Assembly (NCBI RefSeq): GCF_000002425.4
Contig: NC_037265.1
Coordinates: 17,132,771-17,196,770, forward strand
From: Physcomitrium patens
Taxonomy: Eukaryota; Streptophyta; Bryopsida; Funariales; Funariaceae
Length of the DNA stretch: 64,000 bases
Direction of reading: 5' to 3'
Shown: one piece after another, positions 16,774 to 29,698 of the stretch
Layout of the letters: each line of letters opens with the position of its first letter
Position numbering within the stretch: position 1 is the first letter of the stretch
The notes under the pieces: generated by a model
The model's database searches: none
Told to the model about the DNA's origin: nothing
The model's input: the letters and a program-made list of their open reading frames with translations, nothing else
Made by a program: the position numbers and the translations under genes

Positions 16774-17520
16774 TGGTGAGCACCACGTTTGTCTTCGGCA
16801 AGATTGTGAGTCATGTCCTCTTGGTCGTTTATACATATTATTGCCTCACACTTGCCTTGTATGATAAGTGATCGACATGTTGAAGGAACTGTACGATCTG
16901 GTCCGTTGAATTTGGTGATCACTGTTCAGGTTGACACCAGACTTCCGTAGGTTTAGCACTTAAAATATGGCTCATCAACCAAGTGATGGTGTTTATGTGG
17001 AATAATGGATTGTGTTCACATTCCTTGAGAACAAATTTCTGCATGCAATGCCACTAGTGATGGCCGGGGAGCTATTTTTCAAGGTGCATATTTTTTCGCC
17101 AAGGTTGCTCACATTTTTCAACTTGAGCAGCATATGCAGTTTTATCATTTAATGCACCTTATTGTAAGAATGCCGACTGAGTGGGCTACAGAATTGGTCG
17201 GCGATGTTCTCCTTGATTCTTCTGATCTCGTGAAAATATTTACCAGAGGTCCTTGATAGAGAACCAGAGCGTGCCGGGGTACTGATAGACGTACACAACA
17301 GAGGATTGTGTTCGAACATGATACGAGGGGCACCGCCACATGCAAACAATATGAAGAATTCAATTGAATCAATATTACTTGTGAAGGCCTGTCAGATTTT
17401 CAGTCGTGTTCTGGTAGTGAATGTTATGTTTGAAGTTATTTCAATATTCAATTTTCATAATAATTCTCTAGAACTCTACTGGGTGTCTTTTGTTAAAGTT
17501 CGTCTTTAAGTTTTGTAATA
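16774..17520 (+). other. 3' UTR/downstream flank of AGD5
   Basis: Gene-like composition continues after the stop codon to about 17500 without any recognisable protein. Small open frames on both strands match no family. Probably 3' UTR and terminator. Confidence 0.4.
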
Positions 17521-19686
17521 GTTGTTCAGGAAAGATACCATACTTCTAACATTGGAGACTTGGTAGTGGTATATGGAGGTATCTTTTCTGAGTTTTGTTT
17601 TGAGAACCTTTCTATGCTCAACACATTTGCTGTTTTTTGTTCTTCAACCTACTAATATCTGAATCTAGCTTTACCGTGGAAGAGATAGGTGGCAGTTGAG
17701 GACTTTTTTCTCTGTAGGCTAGAAAGTTAATTCCACATTGCCAAGTTTTCTACCATTTGATTTGGATAAGTTGGTGTTTGACCCCTAGGGAGAAGGGGTA
17801 ATCAATGTCTTACCCAAATCCAAAACGTTTTGCTTTTTGATATGCGGATTAATATTTTGATATTAAAAATACATATCACGTATCAAGCATTTGAGACTGC
17901 GATGTCATTAAGAATATGTCACTTTTGATTGACCAAAGGAAACTTCGGATTTTACGTTGTTAAAATCTTAAAAATGAAACTGGTGTGGTTTGGATGCAAA
18001 TAGCATGTGAATTGTTCTAAAATTAACTTCTTAAATACATTTGTTCTTGAATTCTTTAATTTTTAGGTGTGGAACATAAATAAACATGAAAATGTTTTGA
18101 ACATGATAATTATTTGGTAAAATATTATTTCTATTTTGTAAAAAGAATGTAATATATTTTAAACACATTTTAAAAATAATCAGTAGATTTGAACAAACTT
18201 TTAAACATTAAATTTAAAAGTATGTTTTAACATGTTTTACAATATATGGTATTAGATTTATATTTTTAAATGTTACAATCTTTACAAATTTTATAATAAA
18301 ATTTACATGTGCATCCTAAATCTATTTTAAAAGTAAAGAATTTTTAAAATAACATTTTAAAAATAGAATAAAATTTAAAATATACTATTTTTATAATCTA
18401 TAATTTGTACAATGTTTTTGTTTAAAATAAAAAATATATATCCATTGCCATATATTATAACTTCAAACTAAAGCTTTAAGTGATTTATATAATGTCATGA
18501 ACATGCATATTACTTACATAAGAGGAAATAAATATAAAGTTAACTTTCTAAACATGAATTGGATGTTTTATTGCACTATGTAGCTATGTTAACTTCTCCA
18601 AGAAATTTATTATTTCTAAAAAGCTATCTTGAAAGTATTGTATAATTTAGATATTAAGCCTGCAAGCTCACTGTTTATAGTAAACTTTCTATATAACCTC
18701 CATTCTATCTAGTAAATATGAAGAGAAAACTCAGACCATTTTTAATTTTGTATATTCTTTGTTTGTACTCCAATTTTATCTAGGACTTTTTAATTTATTT
18801 GATATTAATAACAACTATTCCAAAGACTTCTTATTTTATTATGTATCATTATGATTAATTAATCTATTTCTTCCTTTCTTTGAGGCTGTACATGCATAAT
18901 ATTATATTGTTTGATAAAGTTTGTTTAGATTTATTTGCTAGCATATATTGTAATACTTTATTTTAATAATTTAGATTGGTTAAATATTATGATTTTATTT
19001 CAAAATATAACATTGTCATAATTAAGGACTCAAGTGCATTTGTTGATTTTGAATTTTTGTTATTTTAAAATAAAACACATACAAAGTCTTCAAAATAAAA
19101 TAATAGTTCATTTCTAAACCAGCCATAACTTTCATCACTAATTGAAAGATATTGGCTGAAATTTGTTTTTATTGTGTGTGTGTGCATGTATATATAATAA
19201 TATTGGTGTCATGTGTGGCTCCCGAGATACATACATCATGCAGACTTTGACATCTATGTTTTTTAGGTTTTAGGGTTTTACAGTTTATGTCATCTAACCA
19301 TGTATACTTAATATTTCAAGCCCAATTCAGCCCAATATTTTATGCTTTAGAAATCTACACCATATCATCCAATGAAACTATTATAAATACTAGATTCCAC
19401 AGCACCCTTTGATATATTCAAAAGTTACTTCTTCTACTACTTCAAAGAAATGTGGAAATTAAATGTGAAATCCTACTCAAAGCTACCATGTGAATCCTCC
19501 ATTACTTTTTTTTTTTTTTTATTATTTTTTTAATTTTTTATAAGTTTAAAGCTTTGTTCAACTTTGAGGCAATACTGTTAACTTTCCATTAACAACTTTT
19601 GTTCTCAGCACATCACCAACATATTCTCTATTACATGAATGTGAATATGTTGCAAAAACTTGTGATTATATTATGGAATGCCTCAT

Positions 19687-19721
<35 letters not shown>

Positions 19722-19796
19722 CACACATAATTATATATACACATATATTCATTAAAAAGATAAAAAATCAAAATTAAAGAATTAAAATTTTAGATT
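17521..19796. other. AT-rich intergenic spacer
   Basis: AT-rich sequence with homopolymer runs (for example a T-run near 19509-19522) and a TA tract near 19691-19720. I see no gene, TIR or LTR in it. The imperfect TTTTAAAA-like motif recurring at 18120-18420 is probably compositional. Confidence 0.5.
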
Positions 19797-19824
19797 CATG
19801 TATGTATGTATGTATGTATGTATT
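19797..19824. repeat. (TATG)n microsatellite abutting the Tc1-like element
   Basis: About seven TATG units run up to two or three bases before the left end of the Tc1-like transposon. TA-rich simple repeats are natural targets for TA-specific Tc1/mariner integration. Confidence 0.85.
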
Positions 19825-19826
19825 TA

Positions 19827-21228
19827 CAATGACCTTCAAAACTGTCCCAATGTTTCTAATTTGAAATTTTGGTGAGTCACCAATTAGTGATTGCATGTTT
19901 AAGTGACATGGAAAAAATGTAGTTACTTTCTATTATCAGTAAGGTAATTGAGGTGCAAGTCTTGGCACTTCTCTACATACATGTGCATGGATTGAAGCCC
20001 TAGATATTTTTTCTTTAGTGGGACAATTTTGAAGGCTGATGTCAATGCATTATGCAAGCATAGCAATTAAAAAGTAGATGCATTGTAAATTACTTGGTTT
20101 TTGTTTTGTTGCATGCACATAATTACATATCAATTGTTCTTGTGTTTTACTTCATAAGAAAAAATGGTGAGACCATTGTTGCAAAGGAAGCAACAAAATG
20201 TACTTTCTTTGCTTCACGAAGGCTATAGTGTGAGAGGGGTGGCAAATTCTTTGTATGTTGGTAAGTCAAGTGTACAAAGGTTCTATAAGAAGCATTTTTT
20301 AGATGCAAATCTTTTAGTTGGAGATCGACCACACAAGTTGTGAAATCAAATGGAGTGGTCTTGTGTAAGTAGTATAACTACAAAAAAGGTATCCACAGCA
20401 AGAGAAGCTACTAAATAGGTGAAAGAACTTTTTGGAATATAACTCAATGAAGTTATTGTGTGCTATGCACTTCACAGAGCAGATTTGCAATTACATGTGA
20501 AAGGGAAGAAACCACATTTGTCAAATAAAAATATTAGGTCTAGTTTAGAATTTACCAAAAAGTATGAATATTGGACTACTGATGATTAGAGTTACGTGAT
20601 ATTCACAGATGAGATTTTCTTTAGATGGAAGAGTTCGATATTGGGTTCATGATCCACAAGAACTATTAGAGTGGACTATTATTTCAACTACTAAGCATGG
20701 TGGTGGTTTTGTGATAATATAGGGATGTATGCGTATACATGGATTTTGCATGATGCACAAAATTGAAGGTCACCTTAATCACCATGGTTATCAAAAAATC
20801 TTAGAGAAAATCTTTAGACCATTTTGAAAAGGAGATTAAATCAATATGTTATTTTTCCAAAAGAAATACTTGAATTATGGTCTTGTGTAGAAGAAACCTT
20901 CTCTACTATGATTGTTGATAATTGCAAGAGACTTGTAGAAACAATGCCTAGACAAATAGCAACTATATTGAAAGCCAAAGGAAAATGGACAAAGTGATGA
21001 TGAATTTCCATGCTGGACCTTCAAAATTGTCCCAATATATAGAGTAGCTATAGGACCTTTTTTCTTTTTATTGAGTGCTTAGATTTTTTTGTAATTTTTG
21101 TAAGAAAAAAGTGCATTATATGTACTATTTTAATAAATTTACTACATTCCATTCCATGAATTTTTAGTACCTACATTATTTTTTGAATGAGACAAGTATA
21201 AACATTGGGAAAATTTTGAAGGTCACTA
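19827..21228 (+). mobile_element. Tc1-like (Tc1/mariner superfamily) DNA transposon relic
   Basis: Terminal inverted repeats of about 29 bp bound a 1.4-kb unit (about 25/29 matches by eye). The shared core is TGACCTTCAAAA followed by TCCCAATGTTT. A TA dinucleotide sits at equal distance outside both ends, as expected for the TA target duplication of Tc1/mariner. The interior holds a decayed transposase. Each end also carries a second, internal TIR copy in opposite orientation (20020-20035 and 21018-21033, core CCTTCAAAATTGTCCC), so each end is itself a roughly 210-bp unit with inverted termini. It is non-autonomous because the transposase is broken. Confidence 0.8.
20164..20997 (+). pseudogene. 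Tc1-like transposase pseudogene
   Basis: The N-terminus reads as a homeodomain-like helix-turn-helix (LLQRKQQNVLSLLHEGYSV, then GVANSLYVGKSSVQRFYKKH), typical of Tc1 DNA binding. A catalytic-core motif YVIFTDEIFFRW supplies the first Asp, and the C-terminus ETMPRQIATILKAKGKWTK matches the usual SMPRRIQAVI.AKGG.TKY end of Tc1 transposases. Several in-frame stops are present (the first near 20341). The segment that should carry the second Asp and the final acidic residue (the DN.P.H to NPIENLW part) is not recognisable, so an internal deletion is likely. The gene is dead. Confidence 0.78.
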
Positions 21229-22553
21229 TATGTGTGCATGTATATGAATTTTATGAAAATTGCAACCTTAACAAACATCACATTTGACTGTTCTATCAAC
21301 AATCTATCTCATACCATTTTCATTTCACCTGGATTCAATAGAATCAAGTTTTGAGTGGTAATGCTATATTCTGACTTTGGATGACTCACACTGTTTCTTG
21401 ATATACTCCACTTCAACAAGAGACTCTTGACAGTGACACCATTACGAACTTTGAGGAGTTTACTTGGGCAACAAACAATAATCTGAAAGAAGCTCATCCG
21501 CTACATGAATGACTGCTGCTTTGACAAAGAGTTACAAAGGATGTGGGAACTGTTTGGCTTGACATTCAAAATATGGCAAGATGTGGCCATTATCCTTTAT
21601 TGCCAAAAGGGTAGAAATCTTGTTCAAGCTTGCTTGTGAGCCTCGAGTTTTTGCCATTAATCTATTCATGCATCTTTTCAGAACTCCTACGGCTTTGTAA
21701 ATTTTGAATCGTTGGTAGAAACAATTAATGAGAATGGGTTGGTGAAATTCTAATACAGAATGAAGAGGCCAAAATGCAACCTACAGAGAGAAGAGAAAGA
21801 AAATAAAGCAAAATTAGTGAAGAATATTAAATGAAGGCACACAAACAACATCTGGTCTTGTTATAACTTCAAAATTAGAAGCCCATGGAAAAATTATCTT
21901 AGAAGAACTGGAGAAACGGACAGAGGTTCGCGAAGCGGAAGTTAAGTGGGACTTTCCGATGAGATGGAATGACTTCAAGTCGGAGCAGGGCATACTCGCG
22001 AAGGTGTACAAAACGATTGCTACCACTGGAACACTTTCCATAGCCCACGTTCTCCAGCGACTTTCAGCGCATGAGCTATACGATGGGCATTGCGTCCTCC
22101 TGAGACAATTCCCCCTATGATGGATACTCCATCTTTAGCTGCCCTAGCCCCTTCAGAGACGTTTGAAAGAGCAACTGAAGGCGAACATAAAAGAGAAAGG
22201 GGACAGTAGGAAGGACGGCAGCCAAGGAGCAATCGATATGTGAAATATTCCGAGCCAGGTGGAATAGCGGGTCATGAATTCCACACAAACACTCACCGTT
22301 ATTACTGCAATTGCTGGTACCAATCAGGATCGTCAAATGACCCTCGGAGGATGTCAGCTTGACTAGGTATGTAATCTGCAGTCATAAAAATGTGAAAGAA
22401 TCTGGAGGTAGAGAAGTGATAACGAAACATTCCACAAAATTTAACTAATTGATTTCTTGTTAAAGCTTTCCCTCTGCGATCCAAGTCCTAGTCCATAAAC
22501 ATCTAAACATCGAAAGTAGGAACTAAAGCACAATGTCGGATTCAGGGAGGATG
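21229..22553. other. Intergenic region and probable 3' UTR of the EH/Pan1 gene
   Basis: The part from about 21860 to 22553 is less AT-rich than the DNA to its left and probably includes the 3' UTR of the leftward-reading EH gene. Short frames on both strands match no family. No tRNA or mobile element was recognised. Confidence 0.4.
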
Positions 22554-25500
22554 CTAAAATGCGCTCCACACGTTAGTCTGCTTGGCTATTCCTGCACTAA
22601 AGGGTCCCGAGCCACCAAATGCACCGAAAGGATCGGAACCATTATCAGAACCAAACCCATGCTTGCGGTCAGGCTTCATACTGTTTGAGGAGTCCAATCT
22701 TTGCATGGATTTCTCTCCGTCATGCCTCAATATGCTGTGATCGTCATTTCCTTCTGGTGAAAAACAAAAAAACAGTGATTCAGATCCAGAAAGCGAAATT
22801 GACAAACAAAGCGATTCAACAATGATTATGCAAAGGTCATGCAGTAAGCACAATTACAATTTGCACATTTGATTTTAGCAATAAGAAGTACTTTGACAAA
22901 TACTCCCAAGGGCTTTGACAAATAAGTCAAACCTGATGCGCTGGCTGGAGCCGCAGGACTTCCAGGACCTCTAAATGAATCAAACAGCAAGAAACTGTTA
23001 CCACCGTATGGATCCTCTCTCTTTGAGACCCCTGGACTCCCCCTGAAAAATGACGGTGTCGCGTCAAAGCTTGAGTTACCAAAAAACGAAGAAGAGTCCT
23101 TGGGAGAACCAAAAGTATTTTTAGGAGAGCCAAATGTGTTCCTGGGAGAGCCGAAAGAGTTCGACTTGGGGGAGTCGAATGCCCCAAACGCACTTTTGTA
23201 ATCATCATGACCATTTCCATTCCGGTCGAAACTCCAACCAGGACTGGACAGTCCACCGAATCCTTTCGCGCCTGGGCTTGAAACCGACTCCCTCCTAGGG
23301 CTATCGAAACCGCTGGAACTAGAAACCCGGATTGACCCGTCAAACAAGATGCCCGTGGGGCTTGAAACACTTAGGGGATCCAGATCAAGAGTGTCTACGA
23401 TGGAGCCTGGTTCCCTTCCAAAACGCGTTTGACCTCGTGAGCTGGTTAAGTCCATGGAGGTCTGCAAGTATCCGCATTAATTTCATTGTATGATTTAAAC
23501 TACATTTTTTTTCAGAAGTCTGAAAAGGACGAAGCAAAATATATGCAGTAAAACCTTAGCGAGCAGGTTTAGGGCTTAGGGTTTATGAGTTCAAAACCGA
23601 ATGCAACTGTTGCACAGCCTTCTACAATATCAATGTATGAAATGGTATGACGATCTCATTAGTGCTTCGACTTGGGAAAAATTGCGTAAATCGGATAATA
23701 TGGACACTTCAAAGCGAGTGTCCAACAAAATACTTCAAAAGGATATTCCAGTAATGTTAATTCCATAAAATACTCAGCGGAAACTAGTGTATTACACAAG
23801 CAAAGAAGCACTACCTGAGTACTTGGGACAATACTACTCGACTGTCCCCAAGAAGCACGAGAATCTGCGTTTGAATCGTCGTTAAAAGCCCACGCTCCAT
23901 GGCTATCACCAAAGGGATCTTTAGAATCGAAGGTACTCCGTTCTAGGCCAAAACCACTGGAACAGCAGGGAGAAAAATACGTTATTTTCTTACACAGAAA
24001 CAAGTATAAGATTGAAATGCTTTAAGATACCAAAACAGCAAGACTATAGTTCCCACACAAAAAATGGATATCGTTGATGGATACACAAGAAAAGTAGGGG
24101 GGAAGGTAAAGATAACCAAACCTTTCGGATATGGTGTCAAAGGTAGCTTCACCACCGAAAACGCTACCACCAGTTTCGCCTTCGTCAAACCTGCATCACT
24201 CTCTTGATTAGTGACAAAGCTACTGTGTATCCTACAAAAACAATCCAGAGGATATTAAATAATGAAGTTAGAGCAATGTGTTCTGTATCTTACCTTGCAC
24301 TAGGAAGGCTTGCACCAAAAGCATTATACTTGTGCGGAGAATCGGATAAAGATACATCACGCTCAGGACCATCGTCAAAAGCACTTTTGAAAACATCATT
24401 TCCTTCTGCAGATCGGAAATCTGCATGAGCCTTCTCAGATGTAGAGGCGGATTTCTCATCCTGTCCTGCTTTGAAATCAGGCACAGTTGGCTCTGATGAG
24501 AAATCAAAGCCGTCATCAAACAGGCTTTCACCATTACCCCACGGAGCCGAGTACGCAGATTTGGTGGTAGATGGAACTACACCCATATCATCCATAATGT
24601 CACGCACATTTGTGAATCCTATAAGTACCGAAACAGGTTTCACTCAGCATCAAATGTTGAACAACGAATCATTACACAATTTTGTTAAACAAATATTTAA
24701 AAACCACGACCGCTTAACTTCAATTCCAATCATAAGTAACAAACCCACAATACTTGAGCGAATTTAGAGAGAATGCTTTGTCAAACCATATCACATGTGA
24801 AATGGGCGCTAACATCAATTATATCCTGGAACAGAAAAGAAAAGAAAAAGAAAAAGAAACCCCCAAAACAGGAGGAAAACAATCAAAAACAAAATAAAAC
24901 TCAATACGCAGTAATCAAATAAGACTTAGCACCTTCATCAGTGAAGTTATCCCAGTCTTCAACCCATTCCATTGCATTATCAGGAATTCCTCCGAAACCT
25001 GGTAGCAAAAGCCCAACAAGCCAAATTGTTCATCATGTCAATAAATCCATCTCACAGAGCCGGATGCTGATCATTAAGCAGCAGCTTGATGGATAATATT
25101 TCTGCTACATGGATAAAATTGCTTCCGATAATGCAGAAAATCAAAGTACTCAAATATAATAAACGCAACTACTGGGGAGCATCATGGACGTTCGAAATGG
25201 AATACGTTAGCTCTAACATGTACAAAACGATGCGTCGCAGGTTTATAAAACATCCAACAGTCGGACCAGTAGCAATAACAAGCGAAGAGTGCAAAACCAA
25301 GAAGTGACGACCTGCATATCGTACTGAAATGACGTCAAAAACTAATTAAATCAGCAGATGAACACAAGCGCAACGGTAAAGCCAAAACTAAGATCTACAA
25401 AAGAAGCACGATAAATAATAAAACTTACCGGTGGATACTTCTATAGGAACTGCAGACTTTGGCTTTACTCCAAGCGCCCTGCTTCTCTCATAAAGAACCT

Positions 25501-28500
25501 TCTTCAAATCGTCTAGATGTGCTGAAATGAGGCTAGCACGATTCTGGAAACTCAAGGAAGAACTATATTAGATACGATAACAAATATAGCAGCTTACGCA
25601 CATACTCGTGAAACATCCTACTCTAGACATGTCTTTTTCAATACGTGCTTCTGTGCATGCTCGAGCACATGCACACAAACTTTATAAATTGGTTGTAATC
25701 AGATAAATAATTTTAAAAGATAAGGTTCAAATTTGTTGGCTCCGTCAATAAAAATCAAATTTGGAAATAAACCTCAGTGCGAAATGGGATAAACAATTAG
25801 AAGCTAACCTCAAGAGATTCATTGGCATCACCACCCTTATCAAGCTTCGCAATAGCAGTATATAACTCCATCTTTTTTTCCTGCAACACAGAATTATAAC
25901 AGAGATAAACACTTCCTTATCTTAACACTATATGTGCATGTGTACAATAAACCAATTTAGATTCTTGACAATGTTACTCTCAACCTTCAAGCAATGATAT
26001 TGAAAAGAAATCATGTTGAACAACAAAAGAGTTATTAGGTAATTTCTATGAGAGACGTTGACTTTCTTACATAAGAATCATGAAGGCTAACTAGTTATTT
26101 TGCATGCATCCTAATTGCAATCATTCCAAAATTTAAGTTGGGAACTAAAGCAAGCGATGGCAAACCTGAATATCTCGGAAGGCTGCTTCTTCAGCTTGCA
26201 ACCGTGAACTGACTTCACCTGCTTGCTTGAACTTCTGGTCATACTTCTTACCCAGTGTATCAATCTAAACAACAGCACATTGCCACATAATTTTTAAATC
26301 CACATAGAAGATAGCATGAATCCTTACTTTGAATGCATTCAGTTCACTACAAACCAAAACAGCACCATCAATCACAACTATGCACAAAAACAAATCACCT
26401 CATTTCATCTACTAAGAAGGAGAACTGAGTATACAAACCTCGCGCCTTTCTGTAGCAACCCTCTCTTTCACCTCGTTCAGTTCAATGTCACACCGACTCT
26501 TGAATAGAATCTGACAGAAAGGTATCCATTCCAAGAAACTTATCATAAGTACACGGCGCAACGAACAAAGTAAACCATAAGCCAATTCAAAGTCCCACAT
26601 TCTAACCTTACCACAGATAATGTTTCTTGATAACTAAAATATGTTGAATTTCTGCCAACTTAGAAGGCATGAGCAATCTAATCCATTCAAAAACAGCTTT
26701 GCACCCTTGATCTTCTGGTTTACAAGCCATTTAAGAAACGCGCTCATTTCATATTCAGTCACTCACAATTTCTTGCAACTTTGTCCGGTATAACTCAATT
26801 TTCTCCTGGTAGTCCTGAATTTCTTTGTCAAGCTCAAACACCTGTCTCGACAACAAGAAAACATAAAAAAATCATAAGCACTCATTTCTACGTGATGAGT
26901 AATATAAATCACCTCGTCATCCCAAAGCCGATGGTTCAGAGGACACCGCTTCTCATCCAGAAACTTCTTTTTGTTGCACGTTTCAAATTAATCTCGGGGA
27001 ACTCCAAATGAGTCATTGAGCGGCTCATGGGAGGTAGGATGCATTCAGTGGGCTTTATATATAACTTTGAAGTCGTCGGTTCAAAGCAGTCTACGTGTAC
27101 AAGAGGTCTTTTAAACAACTCAAACTACGAACTTCAAATTCCATTCATTCTGGCTGAAAAACGATGGAATCAGCATATACTGGCCAATACACGTCACAAC
27201 TCAGTAATATAGTAAATCATATCACACGAGAATTCCTTCGACACCCTTCAGACCCACTGGACCTCCTCGAAGTACCTTTTTGTCAGCCTCTTCAGCAGCT
27301 TTGTGCTTTGTCTTCAACATTTCTTGCTCGTCACGGCTGAGCTGATTCACTAAATTCTCCACTAAGGCCGGTACTTTGGACTTGTAAGGCTCCTGAACTG
27401 CTGATGGACCTGCTTCTCCTGGAGCAGGCACAGCTCGTTCAGGCATTCGCTGCACATTGGAGGCTTCGATCGGTGGCTGCGGATCACCTACAACATTCGC
27501 TCCCGCAGCAGAAACTGCTGGCTGTGGAGCACCTGCCCAGCATACCAAACTACACTATTAGATCACAACATTGCAAGGTACACACCAACCATCACATTCG
27601 AGCCTCTTACAACACAGTGCCCACAGAAGGCACTCCAAAGTCATACTGGCAGAAGCCTTCAGAGTTTCTAAGACCTGGTATATGTCGCCAAATAGGAGTA
27701 GTTTGACCAGTAGATCCCTCAGGGACTAGTTCAGCTGGAACTTGCAAATTGTCGGGGTGTATGCCAGGAGGAAGTGTGGGTGGAAGAGTACGTCCTTCCC
27801 TGAACCGCTCCATGAAATAAAGTGCAGTACAAAACTCGCGCAATGACAACATACTATCATTGTCTTGGTCAGAAAGATCCCAAACTTGCTTCAAAACTCC
27901 TGAAACAACCAAGAGGCAAACATCCTATTAGAACCCGCCCCGAGACCTACCTATCAGCCGTCCACGCTCGAAACACGTCATAAACCGAATACACACATCA
28001 ACGCTCCTTTCACAGTACCTCTAGGAAGTTGCCAACTCAAAAATAGTTCCCGGGCTTGATTTCCTGTTATCTTTCCATCTTCATCTATGTCCACCTTCAC
28101 GAACACTCGGGTATACCTCTGCACGTCGTTGACCGACATTTGGGGCCACGAGCCCTCCATCACAGGAATCCCCGGTGACCTCGGCCCAGCTCCAGCACCA
28201 ATGCCCATCGATCCATTTTGAGGTAGACCTTGAGAAACTCCAGCAACACCGAGAGCTCGTGATGATACTGGCACAGACGGAACCACAGGAGCGCTGAACA
28301 TAGATTTATCAAGAGGAGACGGCTTGGTTTGAGCAGCAGGGGTCACGGAAGTAGATTCGGATTGCGCAGGAGGAGCAAGTGGGGCGGGCTTCGCTGCTTG
28401 GCTTCTCGAAAACATGTCCGCAGTGATGGAAGTAGACCCTGGTGTAGTGCTGGGCATGCCATTCGGAGGAGCGGCCTTGAACCCGCTGCCAAACAGGTCA

Positions 28501-29698
28501 ATCCCAGAATCGAAACCCCCTCCAATAACATCATCATTTTTGGAATTCACAGTCGAAGCATGCATTGCAGACGTCGCGCTACCGCCAGCATTAGAAGAAA
28601 CCGGCGTCAAGGACCTAGACTGACCCGACCTTGGTGCCGACATCGCACTTGGAGACGAGGACTCACTCGTGGAAACCAGGCCTTGGCTTGCACCAGGAAC
28701 ATTGGCCTCCTTCAATGGCCATGAAGAGTTTGAAAATAACAAGGTCCCCAGTGATGGTCTCGCTGGCGCTCCACCAGCAGGAGGTCTCCCCCAACCTTGA
28801 GTGAATCCTGTGGGCGCTACCTGAACCTGATCTGCAGATGGAAACCGCGACACGCTACTCGTCTGAGACATCGGGCGCGGTAACCCAGCGCCTCCGGTCG
28901 AGAGGCTGTTCGCCTGCGGGCCTGAACGTCTGGCTGGTCCTCCGATGCCACCTTGAGGTAACGGTGCACTTGGCGCGCTATTCGTATGCGGGGAAAACTT
29001 CTGGAACAGAGCAGCACCGTACATTCCCTGTGAACCTGCCAAACCATTACCCTGCAATCCCGCAGGCATTACACCACCACTGCTAACCTGAACGCTACGA
29101 GACTGTGCTTCCTGTCGATTGGCAACCCCTTGAGCCGCAGGAGAGTAGACCGGAGGTAGAACTCCCTGCGAGGTGGGAACCTGTGCAGGCGCACTGTCAG
29201 GTACACCAGGCTGTTCTGCAGGCATGACAATCCTCGGAGGCGGTATCTGTGCAGCAGCAAGGTCTGTCAACGCAGCACGCACTAGCTCTGGAGTAATCTC
29301 TCTCCCTGTTTGCGCCACGGTCACCAGCTTCAATGCATTGCAGAATTCCACTCGAGACAAATATCCGGTCCGTCCCTGATCGGCGAATTGCCAGATCTGC
29401 AACAAATCACAGAACTTATCCCATCTATCTCTTTCTCAGAATCCAGATAAGAACAATCAAGATCATAATTGTTCCCGGAACACACGAAAATCCTCAATCG
29501 AAGCGCACAGATTGTAGAGATTAGGGACAGAGCGGGCAGAAGAATGAGTAAGGTTTGAGGGTAATCAACCTTCGCAAGGGTAATCTGAGGTAGGCCCGAA
29601 CCCTTGAAAAATCCCACGGCCTCCTTCCCGCTAATGCGACCATCCTTGTCGAGATCTGCTAGACGGAAGAAGGAGTCGAAGACTTCCGCATTCACCAT
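22554..29698 (-). CDS. EH/Pan1: EH-domain endocytic protein, plant EH/Pan1 type (TPLATE complex subunit)
   Basis: Fifteen exons on the minus strand: 29698-29570, 29396-28019, 27899-27675, 27532-27276, 26841-26767, 26510-26439, 26264-26166, 25880-25809, 25543-25429, 24998-24933, 24618-24294, 24190-24122, 23956-23815, 23461-22933 and 22753-22554 (stop TAG). All phases close, giving 1250 residues, close to Arabidopsis EH2/Pan1. The first EH domain is at about 5-90 (EF loop D15-x-D17-x-D19-G-R-I, Trp45). A Pro/Ser/Gly/Gln-rich linker follows, then a second EH domain at about 470-550 with two EF loops (DIDEDGKIT and DQDNDSMLSLRE, Trp509). A coiled coil lies at about 630-770 (LDKEIQDYQEKIELYRTKL and following heptads). 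The C-terminal tail is acidic and disordered with DPF motifs (KDPFG, SDPFGAFG) and an FGSP repeat. EH domains bind NPF peptides; plant EH/Pan1 proteins act in the TPLATE complex in clathrin endocytosis and actin/autophagy links at the plasma membrane. Choosing EH1 over EH2 is not possible here. Confidence 0.9.

Noticed and set aside
21860-22500. A separate gene or tRNA in the GC-richer stretch beyond the EH/Pan1 stop
   Set aside because: No cloverleaf-like arms or protein family could be supported; it is more simply 3' UTR and flank.
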